NCBI RefSeq assembly: GCF_000768315.1
Contig: NZ_AQQX01000001.1
Span: 248,001 to 312,000 of the forward strand
Source of the DNA: Pseudooceanicola atlanticus
Lineage (GTDB): Bacteria > Pseudomonadota > Alphaproteobacteria > Rhodobacterales > Rhodobacteraceae
Length of the DNA stretch: 64,000 nucleotides
Reading direction: 5' to 3'
The position numbers were made by a program, and so were the translations under genes. The notes below the pieces were generated by a model. The model had not been told where the DNA came from and did no database searches. It saw only the letters and a list, made by a program, of their open reading frames with translations. Below are positions 44,650 to 53,500 of this stretch, one piece after another. How positions within the stretch are numbered: the first letter of the stretch is position 1; every line of letters begins with the position of its first letter.

Positions 44650-45777
44650 GTGGACAAGAAGCATAATTTCCTGCGTATCGGCCTGCTTTGCGCGACGATA
44701 TTCCTGACCGCATGTGGCAACCTGCCGCGAGGCGCCGGGCTTCAGAACGAGGTTCTGAAGGTCAAACAGGACGAAGAATACATCGCCGATTCCTTTGCCG
44801 TGGCAGAGGTGACCCGCGCATTGCTGCCGGTCTATGCCGAATGGCCCCGGGTCAACGATTATCACTACAGCTGGATCAAGCGGCAGAAGCAGCCCGCCAA
44901 TCGGATCATCGCGCCGGGCGATACCGTGTCGGTGGTAATCTGGGCGAATGAAGAGAACGGGCTTCTGACCTCGGGGGCCGAGCGTTCGGTCGCGATGCCG
45001 GACCTGCGGGTTTCTTCCGGAGGACGGATTTTCCTGCCCTATATCGACGAAGTGAAAATATCGGGGATGAGCCCTGAACATGCACGCGAAATCATACAGG
45101 AGAAATATGAGACGGTGACGCCCGCCGCGCAGGTTCAGCTGAGCCTTGTCGAGGGACGCGCCCGCGAGGTCAGTTTGGTAGGTGGCGTCGGATCGCCTGG
45201 CACCTTCCCGCTGCCGGACCAGGATTACACGGTGCTGTCGCTGTTATCTGCGGGTGGCGGTGTCGATGACGGGCTGGAGAACCCTCAGATCCGTCTGCAT
45301 CGCAGTGGCAAGATTTATGGCACCTCGGTGTCGCGACTGTACGATACGCCCAGCCTCGACACGACGCTGCGGGGCGGTGACAAGGTCATAGTGCAGGGCG
45401 ATAGCCGATATTTCCTGTCGCTTGGCGCGACAGGCACCGAAGCCCGCCACGTCTTTCCCAAGGATCACCTGACCGCGATCGAGGCGATGTCCATCATTGG
45501 CGGTGTGTCCGATTCTCGCGCCGACCCGAAGGGCATCCTCGTGCTGCGCCAATATCCTGCGAAGTATGTAGATCCGCTCAAGGCAGGGCCGCCAAATGCG
45601 CGCATGGTCTTTACCATCGACCTGACCACCGCGGACGGGCTGTTCAGCGCCGGGCAATTCCGGATCCAGCCGGGCGACCTGGTCTATGGCACCGAAAGCC
45701 CGGTGACCAAGGCGCGGACCATCTTTGGCCTGATCGGCAGTGCCTTCGGTGTGGTGAATACGGCCGCGGCGCTCTGA
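44650..45777 (+). CDS. Polysaccharide export outer-membrane lipoprotein (Wza/OPX family)
   Basis: 375 residues. GTG start, lipobox IFLTACG with Cys22. The polysaccharide export domain includes NRIIAPGDTVSVVIWANEENGLL and SGGRIFLPYIDEVKISGMS; two SLBB-type segments follow (REVSLVGGVGSPGTFPLPD and RYFLSLGATGTEARHVFP). It would form the outer-membrane channel of a capsule exporter. No wzc, wzb, or glycosyltransferase gene is adjacent, so it is an orphan here. Ends in a strong terminator. Confidence 0.9.
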   Translation: MDKKHNFLRIGLLCATIFLTACGNLPRGAGLQNEVLKVKQDEEYIADSFAVAEVTRALLPVYAEWPRVNDYHYSWIKRQKQPANRIIAPGDTVSVVIWANEENGLLTSGAERSVAMPDLRVSSGGRIFLPYIDEVKISGMSPEHAREIIQEKYETVTPAAQVQLSLVEGRAREVSLVGGVGSPGTFPLPDQDYTVLSLLSAGGGVDDGLENPQIRLHRSGKIYGTSVSRLYDTPSLDTTLRGGDKVIVQGDSRYFLSLGATGTEARHVFPKDHLTAIEAMSIIGGVSDSRADPKGILVLRQYPAKYVDPLKAGPPNARMVFTIDLTTADGLFSAGQFRIQPGDLVYGTESPVTKARTIFGLIGSAFGVVNTAAAL

Positions 45778-45809
45778 TCCCACCCGCGCTACCGACAGCG
45801 TTGAAATCG

Positions 45810-45842
45810 AACCGGCGGCTGGGTTTCAGCCGCCGGTTTTCG
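45810..45842 (+). terminator. Intrinsic terminator after the OPX gene
   Basis: AACCGGCGGCT-GGGTTTC-AGCCGCCGGTT followed by TT: an 11-bp stem with T-run. Confidence 0.8.
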
Positions 45843-45863
45843 TTTGGCCGCTTGGATAATTTT

Positions 45864-45896
45864 CGGAACAATTCGTGGATTGTGTTCCGTTATAAT
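45864..45896 (+). promoter_or_regulatory. Promoter with inverted repeat before the SnoaL-like gene
   Basis: CGGAACA (45864-45870) and TGTTCCG (45883-45889) form a 7-bp dyad, immediately followed by TATAAT (45891-45896), a perfect -10 box. The dyad would cover the -35 region, so a repressor could act here. The regulator is unknown. Confidence 0.45.
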
Positions 45897-45979
45897 CAAC
45901 ATTTTCAGGATAAAAGGCGGGTCCTATCTTTGGGTCATCGCATCGAAGGATGCAGGATAAACCAAAGGAACTAACTGAT

Positions 45980-46534
45980 ATGAAACGCCTTTCCATCTCC
46001 GCCCTCGCGCTTGTCGCGCTGTCCGCCCCTGCCTTTGCCGACGAGAATGCGGCCGCCGCTGCAGCCCTGGCCGAACTGGCGAAACTGCAGGCCGAACAGG
46101 CGCGGATCGAACAGAACCTCGAAACCTTCGACACGCTCGATTTCGAGGTCTTCACCAACCAGGAATGGGACCGCCTGCACGAAAGCCATGCCGATGACAT
46201 CGTCGTGCATTGGCCCGACGGCCGCACTGTCGTGGGGCTCGACCAGCATATCGAGGACCTGTCGGCCTTCTTCGTCTTCGCCCCCGACACCCGCATCGAA
46301 ACCCACCCGATCCGCATCGGGCAGGGCGAGTGGACCGGCGTGGTCGGCGTGATCGAAGGCACCTTTTCGGAACCCATGCCGATCGGCGACGGGCAGGTCA
46401 TCGAACCGACCGGGCAGAGCTACAAGCTGACCATGGCGACGGTCGGCCATTGGACCGAGGACGGCGTGATGGACGAGGAATACCTGTTCTGGGACAACAA
46501 CGCCTTCTACCGGCAGATCGGCCTGATCGAGTGA
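45980..46534 (+). CDS. Exported SnoaL-like (nuclear-transport-factor-2 fold) protein
   Basis: 184 residues with a signal peptide (1-20, ending SAPAFA). An alanine-rich coil AAAAAALAELAKLQAEQARI precedes a SnoaL/ester-cyclase-like domain with DDIVVHWPDGRTVVGLDQHI and HWTEDGVMDEEYLFWDN. Function unknown; such exported proteins may bind or isomerise small molecules. AAAGGAAC lies 10 bp before the ATG. Single gene, with a dyad-controlled promoter. Confidence 0.78.
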   Translation: MKRLSISALALVALSAPAFADENAAAAAALAELAKLQAEQARIEQNLETFDTLDFEVFTNQEWDRLHESHADDIVVHWPDGRTVVGLDQHIEDLSAFFVFAPDTRIETHPIRIGQGEWTGVVGVIEGTFSEPMPIGDGQVIEPTGQSYKLTMATVGHWTEDGVMDEEYLFWDNNAFYRQIGLIE

Positions 46535-46550
46535 TCCGACCCGTCTGACC

Positions 46551-46588
46551 GAAAAGCGCCGCCCCCGGGCTTCGGGGGGCGGCGTTTA
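46551..46588. terminator. Bidirectional terminator, SnoaL-like gene / rnr
   Basis: AAGCGCCGCCCCC / GGGGGGCGGCGTTT hairpin between convergent genes, with A/T edges on both sides. Confidence 0.7.
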
Positions 46589-46608
46589 CATGTCCTGCAA
46601 GTCCGGGG

Positions 46609-48888
46609 TCAGCGACCTCTGCGGGTCAGCTTCTTCTTGGTCTTGGCGTCCTTGCGCTTGGCCTTGACCAGCTTGCGCTTGGCGGCCGGGCCCTTGCCCT
46701 TGGATCTGCCACGGCCGAACCCGCGCCCGCCGGGGCGTTGCTTGACCGTCTCGCCCTCGTGTTCGATCAGTTCCAGCTGCAACCCGCCGGTCACCGGCGC
46801 GGCCTCGGCCAGTTTGACGGTGACGCGCTGGCCGGGCTGGACGATCATGCCGCTATCGGCGCCCATCAGCGTCGCGCCTTCGCGGTCGAAATGGAAATAT
46901 TCGCCGCCCAGGGACCGGATCGGGATCAGCCCGTCGGCGCCGGTTTCATCCAGCCGCACGAAGGCCCCGAACCGCGCGACGCCGCTGATCCGCCCGGTCA
47001 GTTCGGTGCCGACTCGTTCCGACAGGTAGGCGGCGAGGTAGCGGTCGGTCGTGTCACGTTCGGCGGTCATGGAGCGCCGCTCGGTTTCCGAGATATGTGC
47101 GGCGACATGTTCCAGATCGGCGATCTGGTCGGGGTCCAGCCCGTCCTTGCCCCAGCCATGTGACGAGATCAGCGCGCGGTGCACGATCAGGTCCGAATAC
47201 CGGCGGATGGGCGAGGTGAAATGCGCGTAATTGGCCAGCGCCAGCCCGAAATGGCCGAAATTCTGCGGCGAGTAATAGGCCTGCGTCATCGACCGAAGGG
47301 TCGACATGTTGATCAGCTCCGCATGGTCGGTGCCGGCGGCGGCGTTCAGCAATGCGTTCAGGTGCCGGGTCTGCATGACCTGACCCTTGGCCAGGGTGAA
47401 GCCGGCGGATTCCGCGGTTTCCCGCAGGCTGTCGATCTTTTCGACCGGCGGTTCCTCGTGCACGCGGAAGAGCAGGGGGGATTTCTTGGCGTTCAGCGTC
47501 TCGGCGGCGGCCACGTTGGCCAGCACCATGAATTCCTCGATCAGCTTGTGCGCATCCAGCCGGTCGCGGAACTTGACCGAGGTGACCTCTCCGGCATCGC
47601 TCAGCTCGATCTTGCGCTCGGGCAGGTCGAGGTCGAGCGGCTGCCGGTCCGCACGTGCGGCTTTCAGCGCGGCATAGGCGGCGTAGAGCGGCTTGATGAC
47701 GTCGTCCAGCAGTGGGCCGGTCTTGTCGTTGGGGGCGCCGTCGATGGCCTGCTGCACCTCTTCGTAATGCAGCGACGCGGCCGAGCGCATCAGCCCGCGA
47801 TGGAAGGAATGGCCGATCTTCACGCCATTGGGTGCCAGGCGCATCCGCACGGCGATACAGGGGCGCGGCACGCCCTCGTGCAGAGAACACAGGTCCCCGG
47901 ACAGCCGGTCGGGCAGCATCGGGACCACACGGTCGGGGAAATAGGTGGAATTGCCCCGGTTGCGCGCCTCGCGGTCCAGTGCGGTGCCGGGGCGGACGTA
48001 ATGGGCCACATCGGCGATGGCCACCCAGACGACATGGCCGCCTTCGTTCTTCGGGTCGTCATCGGGATGGGCGTAGCAGGCATCGTCATGGTCGCGCGCA
48101 TCCGAAGGGTCGATGGTGACGAGGGGCATGTCGCGCATGTCCTCGCGCCCCGACAGGCCCACCGGCTTGGCGGCGTCGGCCTCTGCGATCACGTCATCGG
48201 GGAAGGCATCGGGGATGCCGTGCTGGTGGATCGCGATCAGCGACACGGCCTTGGGGGCCGAGGGATCGCCCAGCCGGTCGACGACGCGGGCGCGGGGCAG
48301 GCCCATCCGGGCCTTGGGTCCGGCCTGTTCAGCCTCGACCAGTTCCCCGTCCTTCGCACCATGGGTGGCCCCGGCGGGGACCATCCATTCCAGGTCGGAG
48401 CCCTTGTCGATCGGCACGACGCGGCCGCCTTCGGCCCCGGCGCGGAAGATACCGAGGATGCGCTTGGGGTTATGTCCGATGCGCCGGATCAGGCGGCCCT
48501 CGTAATCGGGGCCATGGTCGATCAGCTGCAACCGTGCGAGGATGCGGTCGCCGGCACCAATGGCCGGGTCCGCGGCGCGCAGGATCAGGTGCACGACGGG
48601 TTCTGCGCCTTCGCCCTGCCATTCCAGCGGCTTCGCGGTCAGATCGCCATCGGGGCCGGGTTCGTTGACCTGCAGGACCGAAACCGGGGGCAGCCGGTCC
48701 GGGTCGCGATAGGTCTTCTTGCGCTTTTCCAGGTGACCCTCGTTCTCAAGCTCCCGCAGGACCTGTTTCAGGTCGATCCGGGCGGCGCCCTTGATGCCGA
48801 ACGCCTTGGCGATGTCACGCTTGGCGCTTTGGCCGGGGTTGTCCGAGATCCATTGCAGGATCTCTTCCTTCGAGGGGATCTGTGTCAT
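46609..48888 (-). CDS. rnr: Ribonuclease R
   Basis: 759 residues. The N-terminal helix-turn-helix region (SAKRDIAKAFGIKGAARIDLKQVL) is followed by cold-shock-type domains, the RNB catalytic domain with IDPSDARDHDDACYA (acidic residues for the two metals), then an S1 domain GRISGVARFGAFVRLDETGADGLI and a basic lysine-rich tail. It is a 3'-5' exoribonuclease of structured RNA, active in rRNA quality control and trans-translation. A start at the ATG ahead of TQIPSKEEILQW is used; longer frames would extend into unrelated sequence. Confidence 0.96.
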   Translation of the reverse strand: MTQIPSKEEILQWISDNPGQSAKRDIAKAFGIKGAARIDLKQVLRELENEGHLEKRKKTYRDPDRLPPVSVLQVNEPGPDGDLTAKPLEWQGEGAEPVVHLILRAADPAIGAGDRILARLQLIDHGPDYEGRLIRRIGHNPKRILGIFRAGAEGGRVVPIDKGSDLEWMVPAGATHGAKDGELVEAEQAGPKARMGLPRARVVDRLGDPSAPKAVSLIAIHQHGIPDAFPDDVIAEADAAKPVGLSGREDMRDMPLVTIDPSDARDHDDACYAHPDDDPKNEGGHVVWVAIADVAHYVRPGTALDREARNRGNSTYFPDRVVPMLPDRLSGDLCSLHEGVPRPCIAVRMRLAPNGVKIGHSFHRGLMRSAASLHYEEVQQAIDGAPNDKTGPLLDDVIKPLYAAYAALKAARADRQPLDLDLPERKIELSDAGEVTSVKFRDRLDAHKLIEEFMVLANVAAAETLNAKKSPLLFRVHEEPPVEKIDSLRETAESAGFTLAKGQVMQTRHLNALLNAAAGTDHAELINMSTLRSMTQAYYSPQNFGHFGLALANYAHFTSPIRRYSDLIVHRALISSHGWGKDGLDPDQIADLEHVAAHISETERRSMTAERDTTDRYLAAYLSERVGTELTGRISGVARFGAFVRLDETGADGLIPIRSLGGEYFHFDREGATLMGADSGMIVQPGQRVTVKLAEAAPVTGGLQLELIEHEGETVKQRPGGRGFGRGRSKGKGPAAKRKLVKAKRKDAKTKKKLTRRGR

Positions 48889-48983
48889 GCTCTTGGCGTA
48901 GCACGGGGCCGCGGCGCCGTCACATCGAAAAGCTGTGGGTGGAGCGCGTGCCGCAGCGGCGCTTGGTGGTCCGGGAACAGCTG

Positions 48984-49571
48984 CTAGCGACGGAGGTCGG
49001 CGGCCTCGTCCACGTCGTCGAGCATGTCGATCTGCGCGACGCTCAGCCCCCTCAGGCCCGCAAGTGTATCGGTCAGGGCATGTTCGGTGGACCAGCGGAC
49101 ATCTGTGAACAGCGTCCCGGGAGGCGTGGCGGGGCGTTTCAGCCCGATCAGCCAATACCCCCCGTCAGAGGCCGGCCCCAGCACCGCGTCATGCGACCCG
49201 AGCGCGGCAAGTGCGCGGTCTATATGGGCCGGCGTGATCGCCGGGATATCGGCGCCAATGATGCAGATCGGCCCGCGATGGTGCTGCGCGCCCGTGACGA
49301 AGGCCCGCCGCATCCGGTCCCCCAGATCGCCGCCGCCCTGCGCCATGCGCGGCAAATCGGCGGGCCAGGCGGGGCTGGCCAGGGCGGTGTCGGGCGCGAC
49401 GGCCAGAACCAACCGCCATTTCGGGTTGCGCAGCCGCCGCAGAAGCCGCGCAACCTGGTGGCGCATCCACCAAGCCGCGGTGACATGGCCGATCTCGCGA
49501 CCCAAGCGGGTCTTGACCCGGCCGGGCCGTGGCTCCTTCACCATGACGACAAGCGTCGGGCGCGGGGCCAT
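48984..49571 (-). CDS. Glycosyltransferase-like protein, DUF2064/TIGR04282
   Basis: 195 residues with a nucleotide-sugar-type fold: LVVMVKEPRPGRVKTRLGREIG at the N-terminus, CIIGADIPAITPAHIDRALAAL and GPASDGGYWLIGL, as in TIGR04282 (arsenosugar-type glycosyltransferase/kinase-like). Its ATG overlaps the dapE stop (TGATG), so it is translationally coupled to dapE, but its link to lysine biosynthesis is unclear. Confidence 0.85.
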   Translation of the reverse strand: MAPRPTLVVMVKEPRPGRVKTRLGREIGHVTAAWWMRHQVARLLRRLRNPKWRLVLAVAPDTALASPAWPADLPRMAQGGGDLGDRMRRAFVTGAQHHRGPICIIGADIPAITPAHIDRALAALGSHDAVLGPASDGGYWLIGLKRPATPPGTLFTDVRWSTEHALTDTLAGLRGLSVAQIDMLDDVDEAADLRR

Positions 49572-50713
49572 CAGGCGAAGTAGTCGCGCAGGATCCGCCC
49601 GTAGATCGCCTTGAGCTGGCGGATCTGGTCGATCTCGACCCGTTCGTCCACCGCATGCATCGTCTTGCCCACGAGGCCGAATTCGACCACCGGGCAGTGA
49701 TCCTTGACGAACCGCGCATCCGAGGTGCCGCCCGAGGTCGACAATTCCGGCGCCACCCCGGTTTCCGCCTGCACCGATTTCGCCACGAGGTCGGAGAGCG
49801 GCCCCGGCGGGGTCAGGAAGCTTTCGCCCGAGATGGACACCTTCACCGCGATATCGACGTTGAAGAGCTTGGCGACGATCTCGGCCTCTTCGCGCAGCCA
49901 GTCGGACAGGCTGTCCCCGGTATGGGCGTCGGAAAACCGGATATTCACCCCGGCCCGGCAGGCGGCGGGGATCACGTTCGTCGCCGGGTTGCCGGTGTCG
50001 ATGGTCACGATGGCGAGGGTGGAGGCGTCGAAATGTTCGGTGCCGGTATCCAGTTCGTGGCTGGCCAGGCGGTCCATCAGGCGGGCCATGGCGGGCAGGG
50101 GATTGCGCGCCCGGTGGGGATAGGCGGAATGGCCCTGGATGCCGGTCACCTCGAAGGTGGCGTTCATCGACCCGCGACGGCCGATCTTCATCATTTCGCC
50201 CATGTGGTTGGGGCTGGTGGGTTCGCCGACCAGGCAATCGGTCATCGCCTCGCCATTTTCGGCCATCCAGTCCAGCAGGGCGACGGTGCCGTCCTTGGCG
50301 GGGCCTTCCTCGTCCCCGGTGATGGTCAGGATGATCGCCCCGTCGGGCGGCGTGTCGCGGACGAAATCGATCGCGGCGGCGGCAAAGGCCGCGACCCCGG
50401 ATTTCATATCGGTCGATCCGCGCCCCCAGAGGTAGCCATCCTTTTCCACCGCGCCGAAGGGCGGCACCGTCCAGGCGCTTTCGTCGCCGACGGGCACCAC
50501 GTCGGTATGGCCATTGAACCCGAAGGAGCGGTTGGCCCCGCGACGCCCCCAGCGGGCAAAGAGGTTCGAGGTGCCGTTGCGGTCGACGCGGGTGCAGTCG
50601 AACCCGGCCCCGGAGAGCAGGTTTTCCAGCAGGACCAGCGCACCCCCTTCTTCGGGCGTGACCGAGGGACAGCGGACAAGATCGGCGGTGAGGGCGACGG
50701 GATCGGTTTCCAA
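49571..50713 (-). CDS. dapE: Succinyl-diaminopimelate desuccinylase
   Basis: 380 residues, the DapE length. M20 peptidase metal ligands: His69 (FNGHTDVVP), Asp102 (GSTDMKSG) and Glu136 with catalytic Glu135 (TGDEEGP). It hydrolyses N-succinyl-LL-diaminopimelate to LL-DAP and succinate. TTG start at 50713, preceded by AGGAGCCCGCC; the open frame to 50845 has no ribosome site. dapD, an earlier pathway step, is about 3 kb away on the same strand. Confidence 0.95.
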   Translation of the reverse strand: METDPVALTADLVRCPSVTPEEGGALVLLENLLSGAGFDCTRVDRNGTSNLFARWGRRGANRSFGFNGHTDVVPVGDESAWTVPPFGAVEKDGYLWGRGSTDMKSGVAAFAAAAIDFVRDTPPDGAIILTITGDEEGPAKDGTVALLDWMAENGEAMTDCLVGEPTSPNHMGEMMKIGRRGSMNATFEVTGIQGHSAYPHRARNPLPAMARLMDRLASHELDTGTEHFDASTLAIVTIDTGNPATNVIPAACRAGVNIRFSDAHTGDSLSDWLREEAEIVAKLFNVDIAVKVSISGESFLTPPGPLSDLVAKSVQAETGVAPELSTSGGTSDARFVKDHCPVVEFGLVGKTMHAVDERVEIDQIRQLKAIYGRILRDYFA

Positions 50714-50944
50714 GGCGGGCTCCTGACTTGACGTTGGCCCATGGCTAGACCGCCGCGCGGAAAAGCGCAAACTGCTCGAATGCGGCGAAGCTGACAGACT
50801 GTGTTGATCGGTTTGGAATTTCTGGTCTAAGTGACAGAAAGCCATCTACAAAGTGGAGAAGGGCGTGCACGTGCAGGACCAGGTCGAGCCTTGGGCGACC
50901 CGGCAGAAGTCGGGTCTTTGCCCCGTATCGGGGCAGGTCTGACC

Positions 50945-52057
50945 ATGGGCTGGTTCGCCGTATCCCCCCTGCGCAGGGAAGGCGCGCCGCCGCCCGGCAA
51001 TGCGGCGCTGCGGGATGCGCTGACCCGTGTATCGCATGTGCCAGACCTGCTCGAGCGCGGGACGCTGCTGATCGAGCTGAACTGCACGATCCCCAACCGC
51101 CCGGTGCGCCTGTTCGACCTTGAATACAGCCATCCCCGCCCCGGCCGCCTGACGTTGAGCCTGGTGCCCGGCGATGCGGTGATGGCCGTCCAGCAGCAGG
51201 GGCAGGGCCAGGAGGCGCAGCACATGCTGGTGAACTACGCCCGGTCGACGCAGCCGCAGGTTCTGCGGGTGACGCTGACCTGGGATTGCAGCATCGGCTT
51301 CGCGCGGCTCTGGGCCGAAACGCCGGACCAGGATGCCGCGCCGCAATGGGCCGATCTGAAGGACCCCGCGGCGCTGCCGCGCGACGGGCTGGCCCTGGCC
51401 GTCGCTTCGCCCGAGGTCGGGTGCTGGGCGGATGAGCTGGATTTCGTCGCCGTCTCGGACCGGGTCGAGCCGATTGGCCCGCAGCCCGGCCTGTCGGGCA
51501 TGTCGCCCATCGAGACGCCCGACGGGGTGCGCCGCGTCGACGAGATCCTGCCCGGCGACGAGGTGATCGCGGTCAACGGGGCCGGGCGCCGGGTCGCGGT
51601 GCCGGTCCTGTCGGTGATCGAACATGTGCTGCCGGCGCGCGGATCGTTCCGCCCCGTGCAGTTGCGCGCGCCCTATTTCGGCCTGCGCGCCGATCTGCGG
51701 GCCGCCGCCAACCAGCGGATGGTGCTGGGCGGGTCGGATGTCGAATACATGTTCGCCAGCGAAAAGGTCCTGGTGCCGGTGCAATACCTCATCAGTGACC
51801 GCACGGGGCGCTACCTTGACGGGGCAGAGCTGATCGCCTGGTATCACCTGCTGCTGCCGGAACAGGAGGCGCTGCAGGTTTCGGGCGTGGCATTGGAAAG
51901 CATGCATGTCGGCAGGATGCGCCGGTCGGTGGACACGCATATGTCGAGCCACCTTGTCCGATTGCTGCGCCGCGACCTGCCGCATCACGCGATGAGCGCC
52001 CATCCAATCCTGAGGGGATACGAGGCGACGATGCTGGCCTCGCAACGCTCGCTCTGA
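50945..52057 (+). CDS. Hint-domain protein, roseobacter type
   Basis: 370 residues. The N-terminal part (MGWFAVSPLRREG) is a beta-rich domain; the C-terminal Hint (hedgehog/intein-like) domain begins at GMSPIETPDGVRRVDEILPGDEVIAV and continues through QLRAPYFGLRADLRAAANQRMVL. The nucleophilic Cys at the usual position (before the SPIETPDG-like motif) is absent. It may be a non-splicing remnant involved in surface or secreted proteins. GGGGCAGG lies 8 bp before the ATG. Divergent from dapE. Confidence 0.8.
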   Translation: MGWFAVSPLRREGAPPPGNAALRDALTRVSHVPDLLERGTLLIELNCTIPNRPVRLFDLEYSHPRPGRLTLSLVPGDAVMAVQQQGQGQEAQHMLVNYARSTQPQVLRVTLTWDCSIGFARLWAETPDQDAAPQWADLKDPAALPRDGLALAVASPEVGCWADELDFVAVSDRVEPIGPQPGLSGMSPIETPDGVRRVDEILPGDEVIAVNGAGRRVAVPVLSVIEHVLPARGSFRPVQLRAPYFGLRADLRAAANQRMVLGGSDVEYMFASEKVLVPVQYLISDRTGRYLDGAELIAWYHLLLPEQEALQVSGVALESMHVGRMRRSVDTHMSSHLVRLLRRDLPHHAMSAHPILRGYEATMLASQRSL

Positions 52058-52070
52058 GCCGCCTGGCCGG

Positions 52071-52427
52071 TCAGTGCAGGGTGTCGCCGTCCTTGTCGTA
52101 GAACGGGGTGACCTGGGCGACGATGACGGAGTTTTCCTCAAGCGCGCGGGTCATCAACTCCTGTTCCTCGTCGGGGATGTCGTGGCCCTCGGCCAGCCGT
52201 TCCTCGAGCGTGCCGTAGCCCGACACGTCCAGCGGCGCCATGTCCGCCTGCTTCAGGATCGCGACGGTTTCACGCACCGCCTCGGCCTCGTCCACGCCGG
52301 AGGCATAGCAGACCAGCGCCGCGCCGGTGCTGTCGGCGGGCAGGCCGTCGCCCTTGGCGCGGCCCAGTTCGACGAGAAGGGTAAAGACCTTCTGCTTGTT
52401 CGGGGTTTTCGCCTTGTCCTTTGCCAC
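52071..52427 (-). CDS. Conserved hypothetical acidic protein
   Basis: 118 residues from GTG at 52427, AAGGTG 7 bp upstream. Soluble, acidic, with ALVCYASGVDEAEAVRETVAILKQADMAPLDVSGYGTLEERL; no catalytic motif recognised. It resembles short roseobacter proteins of unknown function. Longer in-frame translations up to 52730 are not supported by a ribosome site. Convergent with the Hint gene and divergent from the rhodanese gene. Confidence 0.68.
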   Translation of the reverse strand: MAKDKAKTPNKQKVFTLLVELGRAKGDGLPADSTGAALVCYASGVDEAEAVRETVAILKQADMAPLDVSGYGTLEERLAEGHDIPDEEQELMTRALEENSVIVAQVTPFYDKDGDTLH

Positions 52428-52568
52428 CTGTCGCACCTTTCTGCCGGGTCGCGGCACGGGTCTCAGAATCCCGGCAGCAAGTAAAGGGGCAAGGTGGGGC
52501 GCATCGGGGTGTTTACCTTTCCGCCCCATGGGTGTCTCTTGCCCCTGCATGCTTACAGGAGGACCGAG

Positions 52569-52967
52569 ATGAAGCGGATCAAGGATATGGTGGCCGAGGC
52601 GAACGAGGTCGTGGACCACGCCCCCGCCACCGAGATGATGGCCAAGCACGGGGCTGAGGGCGTGACCTTCGTCGACCTGCGCGACCCTCGGGAACTGGAG
52701 CGTGATGGCATGATCCCCGGCGCCTTCCACTGCCCGCGCGGCATGCTGGAATTCTGGATCGATCCGGAAAGCCCCTATGCCAAGGAGAAATTCCAGAGCG
52801 GTGACCAGTTCGTCTTCTACTGCGCCTCCGGCTGGCGGTCAGCCCTGTCGGCCCGCACCGCGCAGGAGATGGGGTTGGAAAATGTCAGCCACATCACCGA
52901 CGGCTTCGGTGGCTGGAAGAAGGCCGGCGGCCCGGTCGGCGAAAAGCCGGTGAAGGCGAAGAAGTAA
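52569..52967 (+). CDS. Rhodanese-like domain protein
   Basis: 132 residues. VTFVDLRDPRELERDGMIPGAFHCPRGML and the active-site loop YCASGWRSALSA with the catalytic Cys are those of a single-domain rhodanese. It transfers sulfur, or acts as a stress-response sulfurtransferase. AGGAGGACCGAG precedes the ATG. Ends at a strong bidirectional terminator. Confidence 0.92.
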   Translation: MKRIKDMVAEANEVVDHAPATEMMAKHGAEGVTFVDLRDPRELERDGMIPGAFHCPRGMLEFWIDPESPYAKEKFQSGDQFVFYCASGWRSALSARTAQEMGLENVSHITDGFGGWKKAGGPVGEKPVKAKK

Positions 52968-52990
52968 GCCTCATCGACGTCTGAAACGCA

Positions 52991-53020
52991 AAACGGCCGG
53001 GCTGCTGCGCCCGGCCGTTT
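52991..53020. terminator. Bidirectional terminator
   Basis: AAACGGCCGGGC / GCCCGGCCGTTT with a 6-nt loop, followed by CTTTTC on the plus strand. It separates the convergent rhodanese and GlsB genes. Confidence 0.8.
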
Positions 53021-53047
53021 CTTTTCAGTATCACGCAGTCGCGCGGG

Positions 53048-53299
53048 TCAGGCCCGGCGCAGGGCGCGATAGCCACCGATCAGGATGCAGGCCCCGATCA
53101 CGCCGATGATCAGCTGGCCGATCCAGCCGCCCAGCGTTGCGCCCACCAGCGCCATCAGGATGAAGTTCAGCACCAGCGCACCCAGGATCCCCAGCACGAT
53201 GTTGGTGAGCAGACCGTGATCCGCCTTCATCAGTTTCTCCGCGATCCAGCCGGCGAGTGCGCCGACGATGATGGCCGCGATCCAGCCCAGTCCTTCCAT
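53048..53299 (-). CDS. GlsB/YeaQ/YmgE family (transglycosylase-associated) stress protein
   Basis: 83 residues, small glycine-rich membrane protein with three hydrophobic helices: GLGWIAAIIVGALAGWIAEKL, TNIVLGILGALVLNFILMALV and LGGWIGQLIIGVIGACILIGGY. Typical of stress-induced inner-membrane proteins (YeaQ/YmgE). AAGGAGAGG lies 4 bp before the ATG; the upstream ATG (53317) has no such site. Confidence 0.92.
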   Translation of the reverse strand: MEGLGWIAAIIVGALAGWIAEKLMKADHGLLTNIVLGILGALVLNFILMALVGATLGGWIGQLIIGVIGACILIGGYRALRRA

Positions 53300-53500
53300 G
53301 GGACCTCTCCTTTTCATGTCGTCTTGTCAAAGCGTTGACAGGCCAACACTCCAAACGCGTCCGGGGTTCCCTTATCGGGGCCAATCAGGTCGCGGACCTT
53401 GGGTCAGGCATGTGGGGAAAGGTCTGGGCGGGACGCTTGCCCCGGTGCCGTCCCCCGCGCAGGGGAACGGCAGGGCCGGACCGGGTCCGGCAATAGTGGA

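Noticed and set aside
50714-50845. Upstream in-frame extension of dapE to 50845
   Set aside because: No ribosome site; TTG at 50713 is preceded by AGGAG and gives the usual DapE length.
53440-53475. Hairpin TGCCGTCCCC / GGGGAACGGCA as a dapD terminator
   Set aside because: The stem is plausible, but no T-run follows in the dapD direction, so I do not list it as a terminator.
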